Shown piece by piece: positions 17,774 to 27,100 of a stretch of 64,000 nucleotides of DNA. The position numbers and the translations under genes are program-made. Source of the DNA: Bacillota bacterium (GTDB lineage Bacteria; Bacillota; Clostridia; Oscillospirales; Ruminococcaceae); NCBI GenBank assembly GCA_023443315.1, contig JAEZVA010000044.1:1-64000 (forward strand). Direction: 5' to 3'. Within the stretch, counting starts at the first letter, position 1, and the number at the start of each line of letters is the position of its first letter. The notes under the pieces are model-generated. The model did not search any database. It had not been told where the DNA came from and saw only the letters and a list, made by a program, of their open reading frames with translations.

Positions 17774-18556
17774 ATGGGAAATCTTCATTTTGGCAAAAAT
17801 AAGGTCGGAAAATTCATAAAGGGAAACGGCTTCTACATCGCGCTGGCAATCTGCCTTGCCGGTGCAGGCTTTGCGTCGTGGGCGGCGATTAACGGTACAC
17901 TAAACAAGCTAACGACACAGGAGCCCATAACGGCAGAAAGTGAAGGTGAAAATGATTGGGCGTTCCCCGAGATAGAGGAGGCAGGGCGCAACGAGGCGTC
18001 GCTGCCTATCGAGAACAACGTGCCCTCCGCATCATCCGAATTGTCGGAGGAATTGTTGCCATCGCAGGATTCTGTTACTACCTTAGAAGATGCACAAGAT
18101 TCCTTGCAAACTGTGGTACCGCAGACGCCGCAGCAAGACTTATTGTTCGTGCTACCCATCTCCGGTGAGCTGATTAACAGCTATTCCGGCGGAGAATTGG
18201 TTTTGGATAAGACGATGAAGGACTGGCGTACACACAACGGCGTTGACTTTTCAGCCAAGGCGGGCACCCCCGTTAAGTCGGTGACCGACGGAACCGTAAC
18301 CAAGGTGTATACCGATAGCATGTGGGGCACCGTCGTTGAGATTACGCACGCAAACGGCATGATAAGCCGTTACTGCTCGCTGACCGACGCGGTGACGGTC
18401 GCCGAGGGCGATACCGTAGAGATTGGCGAAGTAATCGGCTGTGTTGGTGATACCGCACTGGCCGAGGTCGGACTGCCTACCCACCTGCACTTTGAGGTAT
18501 TAATCGACGGCAAGTATGTTAGCCCCATGGAAGCGATTGAAAAAAGCGAAAGCTAA
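17774..18556 (+). CDS. spoIIQ: SpoIIQ-like forespore M23 peptidase-domain protein
   Basis: Forespore membrane protein that, with SpoIIIAH from the mother cell, forms the engulfment channel. It has one N-terminal membrane helix (residues 17-36), an acidic Ser-rich linker, and a LytM/M23 domain from about residue 130. The zinc ligands are intact: HNGVDF and HLHFE. This suggests an active endopeptidase, as in Clostridia and unlike the degenerate Bacillus protein. ATG 17774 follows CGGAGGTG; the GTG inside that site is rejected. Its placement beside spoIIID supports the name. A general M23 peptidase cannot be excluded. Confidence 0.8.
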   Translation: MGNLHFGKNKVGKFIKGNGFYIALAICLAGAGFASWAAINGTLNKLTTQEPITAESEGENDWAFPEIEEAGRNEASLPIENNVPSASSELSEELLPSQDSVTTLEDAQDSLQTVVPQTPQQDLLFVLPISGELINSYSGGELVLDKTMKDWRTHNGVDFSAKAGTPVKSVTDGTVTKVYTDSMWGTVVEITHANGMISRYCSLTDAVTVAEGDTVEIGEVIGCVGDTALAEVGLPTHLHFEVLIDGKYVSPMEAIEKSES

Positions 18557-18570
18557 TTTGACGATAATAA

Positions 18571-18607
18571 AACAGCCCGAATCCGTTTAAACAGGATTCG
18601 GGCTGTT
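18571..18607. terminator. Terminator between spoIIQ and the spoIIID 3' part
   Basis: Perfect 14-bp stem AACAGCCCGAATCC / GGATTCGGGCTGTT with a 9-nt loop and T-rich flanks. It serves convergent spoIIQ (plus) and spoIIID (minus). Confidence 0.85.
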
Positions 18608-18632
18608 TTGTGCTGTTGTGGTTTTGGCAACC

Positions 18633-18800
18633 TTAATAATGAGAAAACACCTGTGGCGACCCCTTGTTGCCAAGATACTTTTCTCGTGTCGCCTGCCCGC
18701 CACGGATGTGACGTTCCGCCTTGTTTTGTTCAAGCAGATTCTTTACTTCGAGGTATAACGCCTTGTTCACTTTGCGAAGACGCTCGGTAACGTCCTTATG
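18633..18800 (-). pseudogene. spoIIID: spoIIID, 3' part (interrupted by the element)
   Basis: On the minus strand, 55 codons plus a stop read H-KDVTERLRKVNKALYLEV, then KNLLEQNKAERHIRGG and QATREKYLG, ending in VFSHY. This is the C-terminal half of SpoIIID, including the KAERHIRGG basic region used for DNA binding. No start codon or ribosome site precedes it, because the upstream DNA is the serine recombinase gene. It is contiguous in frame with the 5' part at 40688-40578 when the TACATA cores are joined. The 92-residue total matches the family (93 in Bacillus subtilis). Not decayed, as expected if the gene is restored by excision. Confidence 0.92.
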
Positions 18801-20331
18801 TATAGTGATAGACTAATTGAATGTTGCTATCCAGCCCCAGCTCATCGTATAGCTTGAGGTATACGTCGATTTGCCCCTCTTCGGTGACCGTAATTTTTTG
18901 AATGACACGGCTTAGTGTAGCGTGGGTAATCTGCTTGTCGCCCAGTAAGCATTCAATATCTTTAAAGGTCTTTTCCAGAAGGGATTTAAGCATATCGCTT
19001 TTTCGGATATTGAGTGTAATAAATTTGAGTTCGCGCTCGACACGTTCTTGCTCTGGGTGGATTTCTTTTGTTCTCTCTTTTAGCTCTTCCATCGTTAAAA
19101 CATCATTATTGAACATGTCGATATAGTTTAATTTCGCTTTTTTAAGTTGAGATAATCTTGCCTTTAAGGCAGTCTCACTTACTAAGTTTTCATCCTTGGT
19201 TTTGTACTGCCGGTTAAACTCAGTGAGGATATGATTAATGACGTTTGGTTGATCTTCGAGCACCTGTGCAAAATAATCACGGATTGCTTTTAGCAAGACC
19301 TCTTCTTTGAGCACGGTTGCGTTTGGGCAGCTATCCACACCATTCATATTTCTACCACTGCAAACCCACGATGCATAGGTTTTTTGATACGTTCTGGTAA
19401 GCCTTCTAAAAACATGATTGCAGCATGGACAATGGATAAGCTTACTGAACACATACCGGTTACTGGTGCGCTCCCCGGTTTTTTTAAAGCTATCACTGCG
19501 TGATTCTAAAAGACGTTTTGCTCTATTGAATGTTTCTTCGTCCACAATACTAAGTTCCGGCCGAGATACGACATGCCATTGATCTTCGTCGTTATTCTTT
19601 CGCTCTCCTGTAAGAAAATCTACGACTTCTTGTTTACTGTTTATGATATTACCAATGTAAACTTCGTTTGTCAGAATTCTTGCAATCGCATTTTGACTCC
19701 ATTTACAACCACGCTTTGTGAGAATTCCTTCGTCGTTTAAGAGAGAAGCAATCCGATTTGCTCCGTACTGTTCATCGGTATATAGCCTAAAAATACGCCG
19801 AACAACCTGGGCCTCGTCTTCGAGTATGGCCATATTATAAATATCGCCCGGAATTTTTTCATAGCCATACACGAAGTTTGGAACTCGTCCTTTTTCTGCA
19901 TTTTGCTTTTTGCCAAATTTAATACGTTTGGATGTATTCGCGCTTTCCTCTTGTGCGATAGCGCTCAAAAGGGTGAGTGTAAACTCAGAGGAATCGGAAG
20001 AGGTAAAATTATAGTTCACAAACCTTAGCTCGATGTTCAGTTGACGAAGCTTTCTTAAACTTGTCAAAAAATCTACCGTGTTCCTTGCAAGGCGAGATAC
20101 ATCCTTGATGAGCACTAGATCAAACAAACCGTCTTCTGCGTCGGAAAGCAGTCTGATTAGTTCAGTGCGATTTCTAAGTTTTGTTCCGCTCTTTCCTTCA
20201 TCGGCATAAATGCGAATCAAATCACAGTTGTTTTTCTTCGCGTATTCCGCAAAGAACTTTTGTTGGCTTTCGAGGCTTTCGAGTTGTTCTTCTTTATTAG
20301 TGGATACACGACAATATGCCACAGCTCTCAT
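18796..20331 (-). CDS. Large serine recombinase (integrase/excisionase of the element)
   Basis: Site-specific recombinase expected to integrate and excise the element. The resolvase catalytic domain spans residues 1-150, with nucleophile Ser10 in YCRVST and the conserved DVSRLARN. A recombinase domain (about 165-270) comes next. A zinc ribbon follows (CPCC ... WVC..., then SCPN) around 300-345, and then a coiled coil near 390-450 typical of directionality control. Its stop codon TAA lies across the att core, so the last base is host DNA. On excision the frame would extend by 14 residues. GGAGG precedes ATG 20331. It lies 39 bp after a small gene that may encode its directionality factor. Confidence 0.93.
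   Translation of the reverse strand: MRAVAYCRVSTNKEEQLESLESQQKFFAEYAKKNNCDLIRIYADEGKSGTKLRNRTELIRLLSDAEDGLFDLVLIKDVSRLARNTVDFLTSLRKLRQLNIELRFVNYNFTSSDSSEFTLTLLSAIAQEESANTSKRIKFGKKQNAEKGRVPNFVYGYEKIPGDIYNMAILEDEAQVVRRIFRLYTDEQYGANRIASLLNDEGILTKRGCKWSQNAIARILTNEVYIGNIINSKQEVVDFLTGERKNNDEDQWHVVSRPELSIVDEETFNRAKRLLESRSDSFKKTGERTSNRYVFSKLIHCPCCNHVFRRLTRTYQKTYASWVCSGRNMNGVDSCPNATVLKEEVLLKAIRDYFAQVLEDQPNVINHILTEFNRQYKTKDENLVSETALKARLSQLKKAKLNYIDMFNNDVLTMEELKERTKEIHPEQERVERELKFITLNIRKSDMLKSLLEKTFKDIECLLGDKQITHATLSRVIQKITVTEEGQIDVYLKLYDELGLDSNIQLVYHYT
18797..18802. other. Attachment-site core, left junction
   Basis: TATGTA on the plus strand (TACATA on the minus) is the 6-bp identity shared with the right junction at 40574-40579. 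Left of it is spoIIID host sequence; right of it is element sequence (the recombinase 3' end). By analogy with other large serine recombinases, crossover would be at the central dinucleotide 18799-18800. Confidence 0.85.
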
Positions 20332-20370
20332 TTTTTCAACCTCCTGATTCTGTTACTTCTTATAATACTA

Positions 20371-20562
20371 TTATTTTTGCATAACGTCAAGATTATTTTT
20401 GGAAAAATCATCAAGGTCAATCTTGTTATGTAGCTTATTACTGATGGCCTGTTCTACGAGTGATGCAGCAATAATCTTAATAAGTGCTTTCGCGGTCTCT
20501 TCCTTGGTATTGGGATTATGAAAAGTGATTTTAAGCTCATTGGATTTGGATTTCTTGGACAT
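20371..20562 (-). CDS. 63-residue protein, candidate recombination directionality factor
   Basis: Small protein with a Lys-rich N-terminus (MSKKSKSNELKITFHNP) and a central helix (EETAKALIKIIAASLVEQAI), without known motif. An AGGAGGGAC site precedes its ATG. It ends 39 bp before the serine recombinase, so both are probably one transcript. Small basic proteins next to large serine recombinases often act as excision factors (for example SprB with SprA in SPbeta); that is inference here. An overlapping frame, 20651 to 20454, also has an AGGAG site but encodes an unstructured basic peptide. I consider it less likely. Confidence 0.6.
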   Translation of the reverse strand: MSKKSKSNELKITFHNPNTKEETAKALIKIIAASLVEQAISNKLHNKIDLDDFSKNNLDVMQK

Positions 20563-20681
20563 AAAGTCCCTCCTTTTCGTCTTTTAATATTTGTCCTTAA
20601 ACTTCTAATATATGTATATTTTGCTCGGATGGATTTATACTTGTTTCGCATCTCTTTTTCTCCTAATGTTTTTCTTCGTAC

Positions 20682-21560
20682 TTACAGTTTCCACAGATAA
20701 CTTTGCGCAATTACCGAAATTCGTGAATGACCGAGATCGTTTGAGACAATCTCCATTAGCGACTTTTTGTATGTAGTACCCGCTAGATCCTTGCGACAAT
20801 GGTAGAGGTCATCCATATCGTAGTGCTTCGATTTTGTCACACCATCAGCTTCCAGTTCACGGTATCGGTCACAGGCGTACTGTGCACGGAATGCGTGCAG
20901 TTGGTTTTCGGTAATCGCATTGCGCGAGAAATCCCTCATCACAAGCTCATCGCCGCTCTTACCGGCAACCATCTTGAGCACAGTCTTTTCACCGGAACGC
21001 AGCACAGTAGCCTCTCGTTCCAGCCCGCCCTTACCCTGAGCGACGTGAACCATCAAACGACCGGTTTTTGTGTCACGGTACACATCCTTTGCTTTTAGTA
21101 CGGATAGCTCCTTGCCGGCTCGTAGACCTGTCGCAGCGACGAAATCCCTGACCGCCTGATGCTTGTCATTCAGAGCATCCCGAACAACCCGGTCTCGTGT
21201 GATTTCCGCTCGTTTCACCTCAGGGAATTTAAATCCCAGGCGCTCTTTTTCCGTGTCGTAGAGTTTTGCAATGGCAGCACCTTTTGTCGAAACCGTAGCG
21301 GCACTGTTTCCCTGTGACGCGCAATACTCTAAATACTCTTTTGTGTAATGAGCGCAATCCGAAGGAGTTTTGCAGCCGTAGTTTTCTTTACACCAGTCTC
21401 CAAACTGCAAGCATTGTTTGCGGTACGTTTCATATGTGGTCTTACTGTGGATGTACGGACTTTTGCCTTCATGGTCTTGCTTTGCCTGATGTCGGCTATA
21501 TCCATACTGTTGTTTTTGGGCTAGCTTGGTCTTGATTAAGGTCGATAGTGATTTGGCCAT
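20682..21560 (-). CDS. Tyrosine recombinase / phage-type integrase
   Basis: 292 residues. An N-terminal SAM-like core-binding domain spans about 40-110. The catalytic domain has Arg in TGLRAGKELSVL, Lys in QGKGG, HxxR in LHAFRAQYA, His in LGHSR, and the nucleophile Tyr in QSYLW near the C-terminus. All active-site residues are therefore present. AAAGGAG precedes ATG 21560. Because the element ends fit the serine recombinase, this enzyme may resolve dimers, act on another site, or be left from an earlier element. Confidence 0.8.
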   Translation of the reverse strand: MAKSLSTLIKTKLAQKQQYGYSRHQAKQDHEGKSPYIHSKTTYETYRKQCLQFGDWCKENYGCKTPSDCAHYTKEYLEYCASQGNSAATVSTKGAAIAKLYDTEKERLGFKFPEVKRAEITRDRVVRDALNDKHQAVRDFVAATGLRAGKELSVLKAKDVYRDTKTGRLMVHVAQGKGGLEREATVLRSGEKTVLKMVAGKSGDELVMRDFSRNAITENQLHAFRAQYACDRYRELEADGVTKSKHYDMDDLYHCRKDLAGTTYKKSLMEIVSNDLGHSRISVIAQSYLWKL

Positions 21561-22343
21561 AACATCAACTCCTTTCAGTTGGGCGCAATACGCCCTTGAA
21601 CGGCCTTAAGAAATGAGCTTTTTGGTACAGCAGAAGCCCCTATCTGCCGCTCTTATCGAGCAAAGTGGATGCGACCAAATCGCATGATTTCGCCATGTTA
21701 TGGCCTTTTGTAACATGCAAAAACTTTTCATTCCCCTCTTGACACTTTACCTTCCGATTTCATCGAAAGATAAAGGACAAGAGGTCGTTCTTTTCTACCG
21801 AAGCTCGCGCGCCTGCCTATCGGCATTCGCCCAGCTTCTTTTTGACTACCGCAATCCTTAAGTCTTCACTCGCGCACGTTGTGCGCTCGTTTGACTTCGG
21901 GTTGCCTGAAGATTATCACCTTCTATAAAGGATTATAGGAAGTAATTTTCAGTTTTGAGGTGACTTTACAACAAAATATTTCACGAATTTTATTCTTAAA
22001 ATATGTGCATACTGCTTAATAGTACTCGGCGGAGGGCTTGTTGTCGTCTCGCGCATCACTATGCTTGCATTGTGGGCAGCACGAAAGAGATTGCTCTGTA
22101 GATAACAAAACCAAATAAAAAAGAGGAATTCAGTATAAACTGAACTCCTCTTTCTCATAAGGAATAGCCATGATTGGGTTATAGGAGGGATGAATTGGAT
22201 TTCAGACATTCGACTGTGTCTAAACTAATTTTTCAGTTTGTTGTTAATTATGCTCCCTTATACCGAAAAGCATGTACAGAATAACAAAGTTAAAAATCAT
22301 TATTAATTTAACCCCACCTATATAATAAATTCAGAAATTATCA
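21561..22343. other. Non-coding, structure-rich gap between integrase and DISARM
   Basis: No convincing gene. A roughly 50-nt hairpin at 21736-21785 has CCTCTTG / CAAGAGG ends and inner CTTTA / TAAAG and CGAT / ATCG pairings. A GCGCAC-GTT-GTGCGC dyad lies at 21872-21886, inside a larger fold (AGTCTTCA .. TGAAGATT). The region could hold a small RNA, a replication or transfer origin remnant, or promoters for the integrase. The 86-codon open frame 22209-21949 lacks a ribosome site and spans a terminator, so I reject it. Confidence 0.4.
22120..22153 (-). terminator. Terminator downstream of drmB
   Basis: 15-bp stem AAAGAGGAATTCAGT / ACTGAACTCCTCTTT (one mismatch) with a 4-nt loop. On the minus strand it is followed by TTTTTATTTGG. 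It would end the DISARM transcript. Confidence 0.7.
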
Positions 22344-24188
22344 CTAATACAAACTGAAAAACCCAATATTTTTTTCTTGATATGTACCTACAATTACTCC
22401 TCGGTCAAGAAATCCATTACGTTCTTCGCAGCAGGTCTCAGGAAGAAGCCCGCAGGCGTGACAAGCTGCAAGATTAAGAGACTCGCGCCCCTGGCCATGA
22501 CTAAGAATACATACAGGGTCGTTGGAACACGTCTGCGCACTTAGTATAGCTTTCCTGAGAATGCGTGGAAAGGCATCAGGTCTGCCTTGTCTTACCAACC
22601 CACCCAGTGTCCCTTCCGAGTCTCCGCTCGCCGTATAAATAAAAATCCCTGCCATTTGTTTACCGTCTGATTCCTCTGCACAATAGATTCGTTCACTTAG
22701 TGAAGCAATACTGTATCCGCATTCAAAGCTAAGTTGTTTGATCAGCAGGTGGGACAACGTATGCAACATTAAAAACTTGGGTGTTATGGTTCGAGGATGA
22801 TTTTGTCCGATAAATGATGAGGCATAATTCTCATTTATGCGAGTTGCTCGTTCAACAACCGTAGGATTGTTTTGGATCCAGAGCTCAATATCTCGTTGCT
22901 CAAGTTCTATAAAAATACCTTCGCCCCGTACTTCGTATGCAGGATACCAACGTGTTTCCGGTTCCTTTATATGAATAAACCCATCGTCCGTTTTATGCAT
23001 TACGGGGTTAATACGGGAAAACCCGATAAGGGCATTGACTACACGGACCTTGTCGATCAACGAGATTGATTTAATGTGGGGCAGCTTATATTTGTCAGCG
23101 TTCATACATTCACGAGAAAACTCACCCAAAGCGCCAAAGGGAGTAGAAACCTCGCCGTTAAGGGCAGAATATTCTTCGGCTCTGTACTTTATACTTGCCA
23201 CATCAAATTCGTCGTTGCTTTCTTCGAGCCATTTGCGGATGAGAATGCGCTCTATATCGGTCTTGACGACTCCGATTTCAAGAGCAATTTTTTCAACCCA
23301 CTTCGAAAAGCGTTTTGTTATCATTTCAATTCTGTTCTCAGGTTCCTCGTCTTCAATAATCGTTATGCAATCAGCAAATGTTTTACTCTTCTCAATTATT
23401 GAATTTAGCTTATCGGCATACGGAGGAATTACCAGAGAACTGTACACTACAGGGAAATACACCGAAGATGAACCGCGTTGGACTGTTCGCGGATAACAGT
23501 CGCATTCTTCCTTAACGTGTTTGTGTGGATGACATCCTTCGCAACGAAAGTCGTTTGTCTCTGATTCGTTATCGAGTTTTTCAAACCCATCGTTATCGAA
23601 AGCACCCTTAAGGGTCGCTGATGATTCGCAGGAGCACGAAATAGTTAAACCTTCCAATCCTTCTGCGCCTGATGCTCCTGTCTTAAATTTCAACGAAGGA
23701 TTACTACATATAGGTTTTTTTGCTTTTTTGTGGACCCATTTGACCCACGGGAAGTCATTAATATGTCCATGTTCACATACGGTTATAATACGGGCGACGA
23801 CCAAATCTTGATGACAGTTCAGACATTGCATATGTTTAACCATAAACTCGTCCGATTCAACGGTCTTTTCTTTTGCCTGTTTTCTGTATTCAGAAACCCA
23901 CTGCTTCATCGGTTGGAATTTCCGACACTTAGGGCAAAAATACCACTCTGGGAAACGGGCATATGATATGTCCGTGGGCATAGCAAACCAGTCTACGCCG
24001 AGGGCTTTCGCAAAGCGGTCATCATAAATTCTTGCAGTGCTGCTCCAGTATTCAGGGGCTGCAGTTATAAGTGTTTGGTCTGGGAAATCGACCATTGCAC
24101 CGACACCATACTGCAAAACCGCCTGTGCCGCCCTGACAGAATGCGTCACATGGTTCAAACTCACCTTATTTCTAAACCGTTCAACCAT
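22344..24188 (-). CDS. drmB: DISARM protein DrmB (DUF1998 domain)
   Basis: DUF1998 protein of the DISARM anti-phage system. DrmB forms a complex with the DrmA helicase and senses invading DNA. The N-terminus has QYGVGAMVDFPD and several Cys pairs (FCPKC, CLNCH, CEHGH). The C-terminal DUF1998 domain is around residues 460-600, with LHTLSHLLIKQLSFECGYS, GILIYTASGDSEGTLGGL-like text, CSNDPVC and ACHACGLLPETCCE. ATG 24188 follows GGAGGGAT, 4 bp after drmA. At 614 residues the length suits the family. Assignment rests on domain plus the neighbouring helicase. Confidence 0.9.
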   Translation of the reverse strand: MVERFRNKVSLNHVTHSVRAAQAVLQYGVGAMVDFPDQTLITAAPEYWSSTARIYDDRFAKALGVDWFAMPTDISYARFPEWYFCPKCRKFQPMKQWVSEYRKQAKEKTVESDEFMVKHMQCLNCHQDLVVARIITVCEHGHINDFPWVKWVHKKAKKPICSNPSLKFKTGASGAEGLEGLTISCSCESSATLKGAFDNDGFEKLDNESETNDFRCEGCHPHKHVKEECDCYPRTVQRGSSSVYFPVVYSSLVIPPYADKLNSIIEKSKTFADCITIIEDEEPENRIEMITKRFSKWVEKIALEIGVVKTDIERILIRKWLEESNDEFDVASIKYRAEEYSALNGEVSTPFGALGEFSRECMNADKYKLPHIKSISLIDKVRVVNALIGFSRINPVMHKTDDGFIHIKEPETRWYPAYEVRGEGIFIELEQRDIELWIQNNPTVVERATRINENYASSFIGQNHPRTITPKFLMLHTLSHLLIKQLSFECGYSIASLSERIYCAEESDGKQMAGIFIYTASGDSEGTLGGLVRQGRPDAFPRILRKAILSAQTCSNDPVCILSHGQGRESLNLAACHACGLLPETCCEERNGFLDRGVIVGTYQEKNIGFFSLY

Positions 24189-24192
24189 GGCC

Positions 24193-27100
24193 TTATCCCT
24201 CCCATATTACAACGCTGCCGTTTACTTGCGTATCAACGTTTCTCATAGAGGTCAGGGTTTCCGAGGCAGCGTCCTGCCCCGATGAGTTGTATTGCTTAAG
24301 TAGACGTTTTTCTCCCGCTGCAGGTGCCTTAACCATAAATCTGCGTCCGAAATAAAGCGGTGTGGACTGCCCATGCGAATTACATTCGTCAACTGCGGCT
24401 TGCCACCCATCAAAGAATGTTTCAATCTCTGACCTCACATCTAAGATATCGTCTTTCAATCCGTTATGGGCACGGTCATTTATACTTTTTATGCGGTCAA
24501 TAATAAACATCTCGACATCGGCTATTACATCTTTAAACTGCTCTTTATCAAAGTTTACTGCATCTTTATCTTCGCACAGACCAGTACGCTGTCTGATAAT
24601 TGCAGTAACAACGGCGTGCAAGGCTCTTTCCCTCGCGGGTTTTGAAAACGGAGTCGCTCCAGTCGGTTCGACAAAGCGATAAAAAGACTCGTGGTATGAT
24701 CTGAATCGTTCGTAATGTGAGCGATCGCGGCTTTTTGTTGCATCATATTGAATGAAGGCTACCCCCGGGAACGAGCGGCCAATGCGGCTAGAAGCCTGAA
24801 TATACTCGCTTGTCAACTTCGGCTGACCTACCATAAGCATTACATTGAGCCGAGCAACATCAATCCCAACGGATATCATATTAGTGGCAAGAAGAACATT
24901 AGAGGCATATCTTTTGTCGGCAATATTCTTTTGCGAATATTCTAACTTTTCCAGTTTGTCCAATGTTTCATTCAGTTCTGTAGTCGTGACACGACTTGTC
25001 AGTTCATCTGAACCGACAATCAATCGACGGGTAGCGAACATCCTGTTAGCGGTACGTATGATGAAGTCCTTAACGTCATCGTCAACAAGCGTAGATGCCT
25101 TTCCAAGATCCTTTAGACTGTTGAAGTACACAGTCAGCGTCCACAACTTGTCCTTAACTTCATCTGGTAAATTCATCATATTTATTTTTTGCAGCAGTGC
25201 CGCCATAGCTCGGATTTCCGTCATAGCCTTTGTTTTTCCGGACGGCATTATTCCCACATATTTTCGTCCAAATATGCCATCCTCGTAAGATACTTTGGCT
25301 TCACGAGCAAAGAAAGAGTCATTCGAATCCAAGCCAGGTGCGGGAAATTGAACAACTTCACGGTTGTACAGCACCGAACATTGCTCTTTTGATCTGCGAA
25401 TTGTTGCAGTGGAAGCGATTATCTTTGGATATACGCCTTTTTGCCCACAGATTGCGTCCACAGCCGTTTCGTACAATCCGACCATGGTTCCTAGCGCACC
25501 TGAAATTAGATGAAGTTCATCTTGAATTATCAGTTCGGGAGTTCGGTTGCCGCTTCCGACTGCGAAGAACGAACCGACACGACTGTCCCACGGCATCATA
25601 GCAAACTTATCAACTGTTCCAAAAAGTAAGGTCGGAGGCTTCCTATACAATTCATCATCAATAATCTGTATAGGCAACCTTGACGTAAAGTCGCAATCCT
25701 CATGTGGGCAGAACATATAAAAATGCTTGTCTCGCATATTGTATCCCCATTTGCCGACGAGTTTCTTGTCTTTATCATCCTTAACAAGTTTTGTTCCACA
25801 CCAAGGGCATTTTAGCACCTGAAACTTATTGTGTCTGTCTTTTTCACTTCGAACATAATAATACTCCCGGACATTCTGTAATTTATCCAGATGATATTTC
25901 GCATCTTCATTTCTGTTTGGTATATGTGAACCTCCTATCCACAACCCGATGGTTATGGGCTCACTTCCTAATTGATACGGTGGATAGATGTTACGCCTCG
26001 CCTCGCAATCCTGTCGGATATATTCGCAGGCACATATCAAAGTGGCCGCACGGGTGAATTGCTGTGCGGCGAGAAGACGCAGAGTATAGCGCATAATCAC
26101 CGCTGTACCTGCAGATTCTTTCTTATGCGCCAATCTACGGTAAAAAATTGCAAACGCAGTCAGACCGAGATAGGCTTCGGTTTTACCGCCGCCAGTAGGA
26201 AACCATATGAGATCAACTATATTTCGTTCCTCCGAAGCGTCATAAACGACGGAATTAACATCCATCAGCAAAAACGCTATCTGGAAAGGTCTCCAACGGC
26301 AATCATTGTCGTTCTCCTTGCGGTAATCAATATTTCGCAACAAGTTTGCTATCTCTTCATCATCAGGGTAACGATCAACATCCGACGTTGATGATTGTAT
26401 TCTCAAATGCACCCTTTGCATGAACATTGCTCTGTTTGCAAGTACAAAAGCAGAGTATGCCGTATCGTTAGAGTCCAAGGTTTTAATACCAGAGTACATT
26501 CTAGCATAGGCACGTTTGCATTCATAAATGTTCTTTGAGGCCGCTGATTGATACTTGGAGTCAAGCATAGTAGCGGTTTGTACTAAGTTGTCGACCCAAT
26601 TCTTATATAAGTCAACAAGATTTTTTAAAGCTGAAAGTTGATGCTCTTTTTCCGTGCCGTCCAAATCAGACAAAAATTTCATGGACAGCTTTTTCGCTAA
26701 TACTACATCGTTTTCAGGCAAATCAAAACTCATAGGCGGAACTTCCGCTTGTGGGAAGAACTCACTCCAAATGCTTCCGTTGCCTTCGGTATCAATTTCC
26801 CAATTCACGGAAGTGCCGAGACCCGTTCCGTATATTTTCTTATCACGATACAATAGTTCTAGAGAACATTCTTCTTCGTCCATTGATTCGGTATTGAGGT
26901 CTGGGGTACTCTCTCTAAAGGCAAAACTGTTCTGCTCGGAAGAGACAATAATTCTCGATTGGAATAAACAATGGTGTGGCTTTGCAGGCACTTCATCGAT
27001 ACCATTGACAAGCATCACCGTCAAAGACCAAAGACCGTCATCGATTCTCGTTCTGAGTGCGGTGATTTTAGCGGTCGTTCCGTCCAATTCCTTGTTGTTG

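Noticed and set aside
18608..18790. Plus-strand 60-residue frame next to spoIIQ
   Set aside because: It is the shadow of the spoIIID 3' part on the other strand and has no ribosome site.
20682..21560. Tyrosine recombinase as the integrase of the whole element
   Set aside because: The junctions show a short core and dyad attP adjacent to the serine recombinase. No long direct repeats typical of tyrosine integrases are seen.
21949..22209. An 86-residue protein gene between integrase and drmB
   Set aside because: No ribosome site, and the frame spans a clear terminator hairpin at 22120-22153.
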